A DNA stretch of 64,000 bases, taken from positions 3,286,001 to 3,350,000 of the forward strand of contig NZ_OW824151.1 in the NCBI RefSeq assembly GCF_942548115.1, read 5' to 3'. Position 1 is the stretch's first letter, and each line of letters begins with the position of its first letter. This stretch comes from Aeromicrobium sp. Leaf245. GTDB taxonomy: Bacteria; Actinomycetota; Actinomycetes; Propionibacteriales; Nocardioidaceae. The notes under the pieces are model-generated. The model did not search any database. It was not told the origin of the DNA and was given only the letters and a program-made list of their open reading frames with translations. Shown here piece by piece: positions 21,552 to 32,605 of the stretch. The position numbers and the translations under genes are program-made.

Positions 21552-22259
21552 CTAGGCGCCGGGGAGCGGGATCTTCCGCTCGGGGTCGGACTTGTCGACG
21601 ATCTTGACCAGGTCGCCGAAGACGACGTTGCGGTTGCGCGTGTGGAAGAGCTCCGAGCAGGTGAGCATCGTGAGCACGTTGGCGGTCGGCGGCTCGCCCC
21701 GCATGTCAGGGTCCGGAACCTGCTGCAGCGGCCAGCCGACGGTGAAGTCGAGCGTGAGCGAGTCACCGTCGTTGCGCAGCTGGTAGGTGAACACCGCCGT
21801 GCGCGTCTCGATGTGGACGAGGTCGCCCTTCTTCAGCTTCAGGAAGTCGCGGAAGGGCTCGCCGTGGGTGACGCGGTGCCCGGCGATCGCGAAGTTGCCG
21901 AGCTCTCCCGGCAGGGCCGCCTCCTCGTACATGCCGACGCCCTTGGAGAGCGACTCCTGGTCGAAGCCCTTGACGATGGGGACCTCGTACTCCGTGCCGA
22001 AGCGCGGCACGCGCAGGAGCCCGATGTTCTTCCCGTCGGTGCCGTTCTTCCAGTCGTCGGAGATGATCTGGCGGATCTCGGCCTGCTGCTGCTTGGCCAC
22101 GACGTTGGTGCCCCAGTACTGCCAGGCGACGTACCCGAGCACGCCGAGACCCGACAGGATCAGCACCACGCCGAGGAGCCGGACGAGGGAGAAACGACGC
22201 CGCCGCGGAGCACGACGTCCACCCCCGGCGGGCGGGGAGGGCGCGGTCGCGGTGGTCAT
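21552..22259 (-). CDS. Class E sortase
   Basis: Membrane-anchored transpeptidase that links surface proteins to the cell wall. 235 residues. An arginine-rich cytoplasmic N-terminus (13-22) and one membrane helix (about 25-47) are followed by the sortase barrel. Catalytic His128 is in [11 protein letters not shown], Cys201 in [13 protein letters not shown], with Arg208/210 following. The extended N-terminal arm and the TLTC-like MLTC fit class E, common in actinobacteria. The likely substrate in this window is the LPSTGG protein at 50-58 kb. Confidence 0.92.
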   Translation of the reverse strand: MTTATAPSPPAGGGRRAPRRRRFSLVRLLGVVLILSGLGVLGYVAWQYWGTNVVAKQQQAEIRQIISDDWKNGTDGKNIGLLRVPRFGTEYEVPIVKGFDQESLSKGVGMYEEAALPGELGNFAIAGHRVTHGEPFRDFLKLKKGDLVHIETRTAVFTYQLRNDGDSLTLDFTVGWPLQQVPDPDMRGEPPTANVLTMLTCSELFHTRNRNVVFGDLVKIVDKSDPERKIPLPGA

Positions 22260-22503
22260 GGGGCCGATTCTCTCACCCTCGTCCAGGCGGCCACCCCGCG
22301 TCGACTGTGACCCACATCTCATCGGTCGCGCGGCCTTCTGGCTCGAATCCGCCCAGCGCTGACCCGCCGGGCCACTAGTATCAGGACCGTTGCCCCGCCG
22401 TTTCACCCCCCGAGAACGGCGGGGCAGCGCTCTGTCCGGGCTCGGGACGCACGCGTCCAGGTCGACCACCGGGGCGGGCCCGCGGTGCGTAGAGTCGCGA
22501 GGG

Positions 22504-23667
22504 ATGAGGACGCAGAGCAGCCGGATCGACGGACTGGGCACCACGATCTTCGCGCGGATGAGTGCCCTCGCGGCCTCGACCGGTGCCGTGAACCTCGGCC
22601 AGGGGTTCCCCGACACCGACGGCCCCGACGCGGTGATCGACGCCGCCGTGGCCGCGCTCCGCGGGGGCGCCAACCAGTACGCACCCGGCCCGGGCGTGCA
22701 TGACCTCCGGCTCGCCGTGGCCGAGCACCAACGCCGCTGGTACGGCCTCGAGGTCGACCCCGAGACCGAGGTCGCGGTCACGACCGGCGCCACCGAGGCC
22801 ATCGCGGCCGCGGTGCTCGGCATCGTGGAGGCCGGCGACGAGGTGATCGTGCTGGAGCCCTACTACGACTCCTACGTGGCGGTGCTGCAGATGGCCGGTG
22901 CCGTCCGCCGCCCGGTCACGCTGCGCGCACCGGACTTCCGCCTCCCCGTCGACGAGCTGCGCGCCGCCGTGACGCCGCGCACCACCGCGATCCTGCTCAA
23001 CACCCCGCACAACCCCACCGGCACGGTGCTCACGCCCGACGAGCTGGCCGCCGTGGCCCAGGTGGCCCGCGACCACGACCTCGTGGTGATCAGCGACGAG
23101 GTGTACGAGCACCTGACCTTCGACGTGACCCACGTGCCGATCGCCACGCTGCCCGGCATGCGCGAGCGCACGCTCACCATCTCCAGCGGTGGCAAGACCT
23201 TCTCGTTCACGGGGTGGAAGGTCGGGTGGGCCACCGGCCCCGAGTCGCTGGTGCGGTCGCTCCTGGGCGCCAAGCAGTTCCTCACCTTCACGTCGGGCGC
23301 ACCGCTGCAGCCGGCCATCGCCGCCGCGCTGCGCCTGGACGACGACTACTTCGCCTCCTTCACCGACGGCATGAGGGCCCGTCGCGACCAGCTGTGCGCA
23401 GGGCTGGCCGACGTCGGCTTCGACGTCGTGGTTCCCGACGGGACCTACTTCGCGACCACCGACATCCGCCCTCTCGGCTTCGAGGACGGGCTCGAGTTCT
23501 GCCTCGCGCTGCCCGAGCGGGTCGGCGTCGTGGCCGTGCCGCACCAGGTGTTCCACGACCCCGACACCCCACTCGAGGACAACCCCGGCAGGCCGCTCGT
23601 GAGGTGGGCGTTCTGCAAGAGGCCGGACGTCATCGACGAGGCCGTCCGACGTCTCGCGGCGCTGTGA
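22504..23667 (+). CDS. Class I/II PLP-dependent aminotransferase (methionine/DapC-like)
   Basis: 387-residue fold-type I aminotransferase. PHNPTGTVL, VISDEVYEHL (cofactor aspartate) and SSGGKTFSFTGWKVGW with the Schiff-base lysine near residue 230 are present. The sequence resembles the YbdL/kynurenine aminotransferase/DapC group, so candidate roles are N-succinyl-diaminopimelate or methionine transamination. The ATG at 22504 is chosen since the upstream frame is not conserved in style. Confidence 0.9.
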   Translation: MRTQSSRIDGLGTTIFARMSALAASTGAVNLGQGFPDTDGPDAVIDAAVAALRGGANQYAPGPGVHDLRLAVAEHQRRWYGLEVDPETEVAVTTGATEAIAAAVLGIVEAGDEVIVLEPYYDSYVAVLQMAGAVRRPVTLRAPDFRLPVDELRAAVTPRTTAILLNTPHNPTGTVLTPDELAAVAQVARDHDLVVISDEVYEHLTFDVTHVPIATLPGMRERTLTISSGGKTFSFTGWKVGWATGPESLVRSLLGAKQFLTFTSGAPLQPAIAAALRLDDDYFASFTDGMRARRDQLCAGLADVGFDVVVPDGTYFATTDIRPLGFEDGLEFCLALPERVGVVAVPHQVFHDPDTPLEDNPGRPLVRWAFCKRPDVIDEAVRRLAAL

Positions 23668-23793
23668 CGCGCTGCGTGGCCGCGACTACGTCGGACACGG
23701 ACCGGTCAGGTGCGAGAGGATCGGTCACACCAGGGTCGAGCACACGAGAGCGGGACGCATGGCAGCAGGACGCATGACGTCGCGGGACACGCG

Positions 23794-24987
23794 ATGAGGC
23801 TGCCGACCGTCCAGGACGTCGAGCGGCTGCTCCCCCGTCCCGACGCCTTCACGAGCCGCTCGCGCGGCACGGGGCTGAGCGCGCGCGTGGGCGTCGCGCT
23901 CGGCGTCGCGTTCGGGCTGTGCTTCGTCACCGGGATCTGGAGCCACCTGCAGCAGGACCCGCAGGACTGGGTGCCGCTCGGGCCGTCGCCCGCCTGGCTC
24001 TACCGGGTGACCCAGGGGGTCCACGTCGTGGCCGGCACGGCCGCGGTGCCGCTGCTGCTGGTCAAGCTGTGGTCGGTCTTCCCGCGGCTGTTCGTGCGCC
24101 CGCCGTCGGGTCGCCGCGCCCTGGTGGTCGAGGCGTTGGAGCGCGCGTCGATCGCCGCGCTGGTCGCCTCGGCGGTGTTCATGCTCGCGAGCGGGCTGCT
24201 CAACATCGCCCAGTGGTACCCCTGGGACTTCAGCTTCCGACGCACCCACAACGCCGTGGCCTGGGTGGCGATCGGGGCGCTGCTCGTGCACGTGGCAGTG
24301 AAGCTGCCGGTGATCCGGGCCGCCCTCGGCGCCCCGATCGACGACGAACAGGTCGACGACGACCACGAGGACAGGCCCCCCGATGCCGGCGACGGTCCCA
24401 CGCGCCGTGCCGTCCTGCTCGGCGCAGCCTCGGCGTCCGGGCTCGCGGTCCTGCTCACCGCCGGACAGTCGGTCCCCTGGCTGCGCAACGTCTCGGTCTT
24501 CGCGGTGCGCAACGGCGACGGTCCGCAGGGCCTGTCGATCAACCGCACCGCGAGGGCCGCCGGTGCCGTCGACGGTGCCAGCTCACCCGACTACGTGCTC
24601 GAGGTCGTCGCGGGTGGGCGCACCGTCTCGCTCACGCGCGACCAGCTGGCGGAGCTGCCGCAGAGGACGCACCGCCTGCCCATGGCCTGCGTCGAGGGGT
24701 GGAGCAAGGACGCCGTGTGGACCGGCGTGGCCGTCCGCGACGTCCTCGCCCTGGTCGACGCACCTCCGGGGTCCGACGTGCGGGTCTCCTCGCTGCAGAC
24801 CCGCGGGGCGTTCGCGAACACCGACCTGCCGGCCGCGTTCACGCAGGACGAGCGCACGCTGCTCGCCCTCGAGCTCAACGGCGAGACGCTGTCGCTCGAC
24901 CACGGGTACCCGTGCCGCATCATCGCGCCGAACCGGCCCGGGGTGCTGCAGACCAAGTGGGTCCGTCGGCTCGAGGTGACCGCATGA
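23794..24987 (+). CDS. Membrane protein with C-terminal sulfite-oxidase-like molybdopterin domain
   Basis: 397 residues. The N-terminal half is a four-helix membrane module (about 30-50, 65-90, 120-145, 155-175) resembling cytochrome b-type anchors, with several His residues (HLQQ, HVVAG, HNAVAW, HVAVK) that could bind haem. A second membrane/signal-like segment starts TRRAVLLGAASASGLAVLL. The C-terminal domain is an oxidoreductase molybdopterin-binding domain: LPMACVEGWSKDAVW carries the presumed Mo-ligating Cys and YPCRIIAPNRPG is the conserved end. ATG 23794 gives the expected N-terminus. The next gene overlaps by ATGA. Substrate unknown. Confidence 0.85.
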   Translation: MRLPTVQDVERLLPRPDAFTSRSRGTGLSARVGVALGVAFGLCFVTGIWSHLQQDPQDWVPLGPSPAWLYRVTQGVHVVAGTAAVPLLLVKLWSVFPRLFVRPPSGRRALVVEALERASIAALVASAVFMLASGLLNIAQWYPWDFSFRRTHNAVAWVAIGALLVHVAVKLPVIRAALGAPIDDEQVDDDHEDRPPDAGDGPTRRAVLLGAASASGLAVLLTAGQSVPWLRNVSVFAVRNGDGPQGLSINRTARAAGAVDGASSPDYVLEVVAGGRTVSLTRDQLAELPQRTHRLPMACVEGWSKDAVWTGVAVRDVLALVDAPPGSDVRVSSLQTRGAFANTDLPAAFTQDERTLLALELNGETLSLDHGYPCRIIAPNRPGVLQTKWVRRLEVTA

Positions 24988-25409
24988 GGGCCGCCCGCGC
25001 GATCCTCGTGCTCGTCGGTGTGGGCTGCGGGCTGTGGGGGCTGTGGCTCATGCGCGAGTTCACGTCCGAACAGCTGGTCTCGCTCGTCGTCTGGCTGGTC
25101 GCCGGCGTGCTGGTCCACGACGCGGTGCTCGCGCCCGTCACGGTCGCGCTCGGGGTCGGGGCGTCCCGACTGCTTCCTCGCCACGCGGCCCTCGGCATCG
25201 CGTTCCTGGTCTGGGCGACCCTCACCGTGACCTTCCTGCCCGTGCTGAGCGGGCAGGGCGGCAAGCCCGACAACGACACGATCCTCAACCAGCCGTACGG
25301 CGCGAGCTGGGTCGTGATGACGGCGCTGCTCGCGGTCGGTGGGGCGTTGGCCGCCTGGGCGGGCCGACGCGGGTCACCCGCCACCACGGCCGCGGATCGC
25401 GACGCGTGA
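24984..25409 (+). CDS. Small membrane protein paired with the molybdopterin oxidoreductase
   Basis: 141 residues with four hydrophobic segments (about 5-21, 30-48, 65-85, 108-128). Start overlaps the upstream stop (ATGA). No recognised domain. Given the coupling it may help assemble or anchor the upstream membrane oxidoreductase, but this is inference. Confidence 0.75.
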   Translation: MRAARAILVLVGVGCGLWGLWLMREFTSEQLVSLVVWLVAGVLVHDAVLAPVTVALGVGASRLLPRHAALGIAFLVWATLTVTFLPVLSGQGGKPDNDTILNQPYGASWVVMTALLAVGGALAAWAGRRGSPATTAADRDA

Positions 25410-25422
25410 TCCAGGCCCTCGG

Positions 25423-27259
<1,837 letters not shown>

Positions 27260-27260
<1 letters not shown>

Positions 27261-28435
27261 TGGCGCACTACCGTCGCGCCGGATCGATCCCGCCCAAGCG
27301 GCACACCCAGCACCGCTCCCCCGACGGGACGCTGTACCGCGAGGAGCTGATGGGCGAGGAGGGGTTCAGCTCGGACTCCTCGCTGCTCTACCACGTGGGC
27401 GTGCCGTCGGCGGTGCTCGAGGCGCGACGGTGGGAGCTGCCGGACCAGACCACGACGCCGAACGAGCCGCTGCTCCCGCGGCACCTGCGCCTGCACGACC
27501 TGTTCGACGAGGGCGGTACCGACGTCGTCCAGGGACGACGACTCGTGCTCGGGAACGCCGACGTGCGGATCTCCTACGTCGTGGCGGACGCGACGTCGCC
27601 GCTGTACCGCAACGCCACGGGCGACGAGATCGTGTTCGTCGAGGCCGGCACGGGCGTGCTCGAGACCGTGCTCGGCCACCTCACCTACGGCCCCGGCGAC
27701 TACCTGGTGGTCCCCCGCGCCACCACCCATCGCTACGTGGTCGAGACCACGACCCGCGCCTACTGCATCGAGGCGAACGGCCACGTGGCCCCGCCCAAGC
27801 GCTACCTGTCGCGCTACGGCCAGCTGCTCGAGCACGCGCCCTACTGCGAGCGTGACCTGCGCGGACCCGGCGAGCCCGAGGTGCGTGAGGAGGGACCGGT
27901 CGAGGTGTTCATCAAGCACCGCGGCTCCGGCCCGGGCGGCCTGGCGGGCACGGTGCACGTGGTCCCGGACCACCCGTTCGACGTCGTCGGCTGGGACGGC
28001 TGCCTCTACCCCTACGCGCTGAGCGTGCACGACTTCGAGCCGATCACGGGGCGCATCCACCAGCCGCCGCCGGTGCACCAGGTGTTCGAGGGCAGCAACT
28101 TCGTGGTCTGCAACTTCGTGCCGCGCAAGGTCGACTACCACCCGCTCGCGATCCCGGTGCCGTACTTCCACGCCAACGTCGACAGCGACGAGATCATGTT
28201 CTACGTCGACGGCGACTACGAGGCGCGCAAGGGCTCCGGCATCGCCAAGGGGTCGGTCACGGTCCACCCGGGCGGCCACTCGCACGGCCCCCAGCCGGCG
28301 GCCATCGAGGCGAGCCTGGGCGCCGAGTCCTTCGACGAGCTCGCGGTCATGGTCGACACGTTCCGTCCGTTGGAGCTGGGCGAGGGCGGTCGGGCCGTCG
28401 ACGACGGCGTCTACCACCGCTCGTGGTCGCAGTGA
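27260..28435 (+). CDS. hmgA: Homogentisate 1,2-dioxygenase
   Basis: Ring-cleaving Fe(II) dioxygenase producing maleylacetoacetate. 391 residues, in the shorter actinobacterial range. The cupin core includes YHANVDSDEIMFYVDG-type sequence and GSVTVHPGGHSHGPQ with the expected His/Glu metal ligands in its C-terminal third. Second gene of the tyrosine operon; its stop overlaps the following GTG. Confidence 0.94.
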
Positions 28436-29205
28436 GTGGTCCCCGCGACGTACTCGTGGGACCGTTCGACGCGTTCCTCGACGACGCGGCCGTGTTCCCG
28501 CCCGGGGACCTCCCGCTCGACGAGGCAGTCGCCGCGCACCTGGCACGGCACGGGCACCACGTCGCCGCGCTGGTCGGTCCACTCGTGCTCCCGGCCTCCG
28601 CGCTCCCCCGCGCGGCCGAGCTCGCCCGTGGCGCCACCCTCCGCGTGGCCGTGGTGGCCGACGCCCCGTTCGACGTCCCGGCCGGGCTCGACGTGGCGGC
28701 GGTGGAGACGCGCGACCCGGCGTCGGTGACCGTGCCCGCCGGCGCCTGCCTCGTGGTCGAGACGCACGCGGACCGTGCGCTCGACGTACCGGCCGGCGCG
28801 CTCGTGAAGCTGCGCACCGGTGGCCCCGACGCCCACGCGTTCCCGACGCCCGAGCGGCTGGGACGTGCACTCTCGTCGCTCGTGCGCGCGGAGCGACCCT
28901 TCAAGCTCACCGCCGGCCTGCATCGCGCCGTCCGCTCCACCGACCCCGACGACGGCCTCGTGCACCACGGGTTCGCCAACGTGCTGCTGGCGGTCGACAC
29001 CCTGCTGTCGGGCTCCGGCGACGATGCCGCGGTGGCGGTGCTCCGTCGCGAGGACGAGCACGTCGGCCCCGACCTGGCCGCGCTCGGCGAGGACCGTGTC
29101 CGGCAGGCACGTCGCCTCTTCACCTCGTTCGGCACGTGCTCGGTCGACGAGCCCGCAGCCGACCTGGCCCACCTCGGCCTGCTTCCCGGAAGGATGACCG
29201 CATGA
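28432..29205 (+). CDS. Conserved protein of unknown function in the homogentisate operon
   Basis: 257 residues from GTG 28432, which overlaps the hmgA stop as GTGA; the stop in turn overlaps the fahA ATG. Recognisable blocks are GPFDAFLDDAAVFPPG near the start, VKLRTGGPDAHAFP in the middle, and RPFKLTAGLHRAVR followed by HHGFANVLLAVDTLL. The alternation of strands and helices suggests a TIM-barrel-like fold. It occupies the operon slot where a maleylacetoacetate isomerase would be expected, and no glutathione-transferase-like isomerase is in the window. It lacks GST/zeta-class features. Function is not assigned. Confidence 0.8.
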   Translation: MSGPRDVLVGPFDAFLDDAAVFPPGDLPLDEAVAAHLARHGHHVAALVGPLVLPASALPRAAELARGATLRVAVVADAPFDVPAGLDVAAVETRDPASVTVPAGACLVVETHADRALDVPAGALVKLRTGGPDAHAFPTPERLGRALSSLVRAERPFKLTAGLHRAVRSTDPDDGLVHHGFANVLLAVDTLLSGSGDDAAVAVLRREDEHVGPDLAALGEDRVRQARRLFTSFGTCSVDEPAADLAHLGLLPGRMTA

Positions 29206-30362
29206 GCGATCCCGTCGACTGGGGCACCACGACGCTGCCGTGGTGCTCCTTCAGCACGGCCGGAGCGGCGCCGCGCGTGGGAGTCGGCGTGGGCACGCAG
29301 GTGCTCGACGTCGGCGCGGCGCTGCCGGACCTGGCCGAGGAGCTGGCCGACGGCACGATCGACGGCGTCCTGTCCTACCCGTCCGAACGTCGCGCCGAGC
29401 TGCGCGACCGGCTGTTGCAGCTCGTCGCGTCCGGCGCCGAGGAGCACCTGGTGCCCCAGGCCGACGTCACGCTGCACCTGCCGTGGACGGTCCGCGACTA
29501 CGTGGACTTCTACGCCTCGGAGCACCACGCGTCGAACCTCGGCCGCCTGTTCCGACCCGACTCCGAGCCGCTCACCCCGAACTGGAAGCACCTGCCCATC
29601 GGGTACCACGGCCGAGCCGGCACGGTGGTGGTCTCCGGCACCGACGTCGTGCGCCCCAGCGGCCAGCGCCGCACCCCCGACGGCGAGATCGTCTTCGGAC
29701 CCTCGACCCGGCTCGACATCGAGGCCGAGGTGGGGTTCGTCGTCGGCGGCCCGTCGGTGCGCGGCCCGCTCACCCTGGCCGAGGCCGAGGACCGCCTGTT
29801 CGGCGTGTGCCTGGTCAACGACTGGTCCGCACGCGACCTTCAGGCCTGGGAGTATGTGCCGCTCGGACCGTTCCTCGGCAAGTCGTTCGCCACCTCGGTC
29901 TCCCCGTGGGTGGTACCGATGGAGGCCCTGGCCGGGGCCCGCGTGGCTCCGCCGACCCGCGACGTCGCCCTCCTGCCGTACCTCGACGACGCCGACGCAC
30001 CGGCCGGAGGCCTCGACCTCGCGCTCGAGGTGCGCTTCGACGGCGAGGTGGTCTCCCGCCCGCCGTACGCGGCGATGTACTGGACCCCCGCGCAGATGCT
30101 CGCCCATCTGTGCGTCAACGGCGCCTCGGTGCGACCGGGCGACCTGTTCGCGTCGGGGACGGTCAGCGGCCCGGCCCGCGAGGAGCGCGGCGCCCTGATC
30201 GAGCTCACCTGGAACGGCACCGAGCCGATCGTGCTCCCCGACGGGACCACCCGCAGCTTCCTGGAGGACGGCGACACCGTGACGATCACCGCCACCGCTC
30301 CCGGCGCCGACGGATCGAGGATCGAACTCGGTGCCGTGACGGGGCGGATCGCCGGATCCTGA
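29202..30362 (+). CDS. fahA: Fumarylacetoacetase
   Basis: Final step of tyrosine degradation, hydrolysing fumarylacetoacetate to fumarate and acetoacetate. 386 residues. The N-terminal SH3-like part precedes the FAH barrel: YASEHHASNLGRLFRP, VNDWSARDLQAWEYVPLGPF and GKSFATSVSPWVVPMEAL carry metal and active-site residues. Starts ATG 29202 overlapping the unknown gene. Last gene of the operon. Confidence 0.95.
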   Translation: MSDPVDWGTTTLPWCSFSTAGAAPRVGVGVGTQVLDVGAALPDLAEELADGTIDGVLSYPSERRAELRDRLLQLVASGAEEHLVPQADVTLHLPWTVRDYVDFYASEHHASNLGRLFRPDSEPLTPNWKHLPIGYHGRAGTVVVSGTDVVRPSGQRRTPDGEIVFGPSTRLDIEAEVGFVVGGPSVRGPLTLAEAEDRLFGVCLVNDWSARDLQAWEYVPLGPFLGKSFATSVSPWVVPMEALAGARVAPPTRDVALLPYLDDADAPAGGLDLALEVRFDGEVVSRPPYAAMYWTPAQMLAHLCVNGASVRPGDLFASGTVSGPAREERGALIELTWNGTEPIVLPDGTTRSFLEDGDTVTITATAPGADGSRIELGAVTGRIAGS

Positions 30363-30438
30363 GATCCCGGCGTTTCGGACGGCTCGCAACGGGTACACAG
30401 GACGGGCGGCCCTGCGGTCGCCCGGACGAGGGAGCTGG

Positions 30439-31347
30439 ATGGGACTGACGGCAGAGCTGCTGCGTGAACGCACGCGCACCCCCCTCCCCCTTCCCGGCAG
30501 CGGTGCCACGCACGACCGGCTCGACGCACTCGTCGCTCTCGGGCACGAGGACCTGTCGCTCGCGAAGCTGGCCGAGCCGCACCACGACGCCGTGGCGATC
30601 GGCGCCGAGCTGGACCACCCCATCGACACCGACGGGGTGTGGGCCGTCTGGGCGGCGGCACCGCCGTTCGCGGTCGTCCGTGCGACGCGGACCGGGGATC
30701 GGTGGCACCTCGACGGCACGAAGGCCTTCTGCTCGGGAGCGGACCTGGTGACCCACGCGCTCGTGACCGCCGAGGACGACGGCCACGACCGATTGTTCGC
30801 CGTGGACCTCGACCAACCAGGGGTCGCGGTCGACGAGCAGGCTCCGACGTGGGTGGGGCCGGGCATGGCCGACGCCCGCACGGTCACGCTGCGTCTCGAC
30901 GCCGTGGACGCGGTGGCCGTCGGGGCGCCCGGCGCCTACGTGCAGCGGCCCGGGTTCTGGCACGGCGCGATCGGCATCGCCGCCGTGTGGACCGGCGGCG
31001 CTCGGGCCGTCGCGGACGTGCTCGAGAGATCAGCCCGGCTGGACGAGCACGGGCTGGCGCACCGCGGCGCCGTCCGCGCGGCGCTGCACACCGCCGGCGC
31101 CCTGCTGGACGACGCGGCCCGCAGGATCGACACCGAGCCCGACACCGAGGTGGAGGCACTCGCGCTCGCGGTGCGCGCCGGGGTGGCCGACGTGGTCGAC
31201 ACCGTCCTGCACCACGTCGGACGCGCCACCGGACCGGGGCCGCTCGCGTTCGACGCCGAGCACGCCCGACGGGTGGCCGACCTGCAGGTCTTCGTGCGGC
31301 AGCACCACGCGGAGCGTGACCTCGCCCGGCTCGGAGGACTCCCATGA
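30439..31347 (+). CDS. Acyl-CoA dehydrogenase-like flavoprotein (short)
   Basis: 302 residues, shorter than the usual 380 or so of acyl-CoA dehydrogenases. The middle domain is recognisable (RATRTGDRWHLDGTKAFCSG and DLVTHALVTAED), followed by helical bundle sequence with an ARRVADLQVFVRQHHAERDL-type C-terminus. The N-terminal helical domain is reduced, so classical beta-oxidation is doubtful; it could act as an oxidase or dehydrogenase on a carrier-bound or sugar-linked substrate. First of four coupled genes; its stop overlaps the PIG-L start (ATGA). A weak GC hairpin (30403-30424) between fahA and this gene may separate the operons. Confidence 0.8.
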   Translation: MGLTAELLRERTRTPLPLPGSGATHDRLDALVALGHEDLSLAKLAEPHHDAVAIGAELDHPIDTDGVWAVWAAAPPFAVVRATRTGDRWHLDGTKAFCSGADLVTHALVTAEDDGHDRLFAVDLDQPGVAVDEQAPTWVGPGMADARTVTLRLDAVDAVAVGAPGAYVQRPGFWHGAIGIAAVWTGGARAVADVLERSARLDEHGLAHRGAVRAALHTAGALLDDAARRIDTEPDTEVEALALAVRAGVADVVDTVLHHVGRATGPGPLAFDAEHARRVADLQVFVRQHHAERDLARLGGLP

Positions 31348-32054
31348 GGCAGCACCCGGCGGCGCCCTGGTCCGAGGTCCTGCGCGGCGCGAACCTGCCC
31401 CGGGCCGCCGCGCCGTCCGGCCAGGTAGTGGTGCTCTCGGCCCATCCCGACGACGAGGTGCTGGGGGTGGGCGCCTGGCTCGCCGGACGTGCCGGACACC
31501 CGGTGCGGTTCGTCGTGGCGACGGACGGCGAGCGCTCGCACCCCGACAGCCCGACCCTCACGCCCGACCAGCTGCGCACCGTGCGCCGGGCCGAGCTCGG
31601 CGAGGCGCTCGCCGTCCTCGGGCACGAGCGGCCGGACGTGACCCACCTCGGCCTGCGCGACGCAGCCCTGCCCCAGGACGAGTCACCGCTGCGCGACCGC
31701 CTGACGACCCTGCTCGCGGACGCGGCGCTCGTCGTCGCGCCGTTCGAGGACGACGGCCACGCCGACCACGACGTGGTCGGCCGTGTGGCCCGGGAGGTCG
31801 CGCCCGCGGGAGCCACCCTCTGGCGCTACCCCGTGTGGCGATGGACGGTGACCACCCCGTCCGCGCAGGCCTCGTGGCTGCGCGGAGCGGCCCTGCTCCC
31901 CTACGACACTGCGGCGCACGCCCGCAAGGTGACGGCGCTGCGCTGCTTCCGCAGCCAGCTCCAGCCACTCTCGCCGCATCCCGCCGACGCGCCCGTGGTG
32001 ACCGAGGCGCTGCTGGCCCACGCCCTGCACGCGCCCGAGGTGGTCCTTACGTGA
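31344..32054 (+). CDS. PIG-L/LmbE-family deacetylase
   Basis: 236 residues. VVLSAHPDDEVLGVG carries the zinc-binding AHPDDE motif and DDGHADHDVVGR the distal His. This family removes acetyl groups from N-acetylglucosaminyl moieties (as in GPI, mycothiol and bacillithiol synthesis). No standard mycothiol genes neighbour it; the companions (methyltransferase, GT2) suggest deacetylation of a glycoconjugate. Overlaps both flanking genes. Confidence 0.9.
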   Translation: MRQHPAAPWSEVLRGANLPRAAAPSGQVVVLSAHPDDEVLGVGAWLAGRAGHPVRFVVATDGERSHPDSPTLTPDQLRTVRRAELGEALAVLGHERPDVTHLGLRDAALPQDESPLRDRLTTLLADAALVVAPFEDDGHADHDVVGRVAREVAPAGATLWRYPVWRWTVTTPSAQASWLRGAALLPYDTAAHARKVTALRCFRSQLQPLSPHPADAPVVTEALLAHALHAPEVVLT

Positions 32055-32605
32055 CCGACCCGGCGTACTTCGAGCACCTGTACCGCACCGACCCCGACCC
32101 GTGGCTCCTCGACAGCGCCCCGTACGAGGAGCGCAAGCGGGAGCTGACCCTGGCGAGCCTGCCCCGCCCGCAGTACAGGCGCGCCTTCGAGCCGGCATGC
32201 GCGGCCGGGCAGATCACCCAGCTGCTGGCCCGACGCTGCGACGAGGTGGTGGCCATGGACCTCGTGGACCTCGCGCTCGAGCGGCTCGGGCAGCGCGCGC
32301 TGGACCGCGTCGACGCCCGCCGCGGGTCCATCCCACAGGACTGGCCGGAGGGCGCCTTCGACCTGGTGGTGCTGTCGGAGGTGCTGTACTTCCTGTCCCC
32401 CGAGGACCGGGCCCTGACCGCGCACCGCACGGTCGAGAGCCTGACCGACGACGGCCAGGTGCTGGCCGTGCACTGGCGCCACGACTTCGACGAGGCGGCG
32501 TCGCGCCCCGACGACGCCCACGCCGACCTGCACGCGGCCGGCCTGCGCGGCGTCGTCACGCACGTGGAGCGCAACTTCCGGCTCGAGGTGCTGGAACGTG
32601 CCTGA
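32051..32605 (+). CDS. SAM-dependent methyltransferase, NodS-like
   Basis: 184 residues from GTG 32051 (GTGA overlap with the PIG-L stop). FEPACAAGQITQLLA replaces the canonical glycine loop, VVAMDLVD is motif post-I, and FDLVVLSEVLYFLSPED matches the NodS group of N-methyltransferases acting on chitooligosaccharide-type amino sugars. This fits the deacetylase upstream, which would expose the amine. Assignment of the exact acceptor is inference. Confidence 0.85.
   Translation: MTDPAYFEHLYRTDPDPWLLDSAPYEERKRELTLASLPRPQYRRAFEPACAAGQITQLLARRCDEVVAMDLVDLALERLGQRALDRVDARRGSIPQDWPEGAFDLVVLSEVLYFLSPEDRALTAHRTVESLTDDGQVLAVHWRHDFDEAASRPDDAHADLHAAGLRGVVTHVERNFRLEVLERA

Noticed and set aside
30403..30424. 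GC hairpin between fahA and the acyl-CoA-dehydrogenase-like gene as a terminator
   Set aside because: Only six paired bases and no U-tract; too weak to call.
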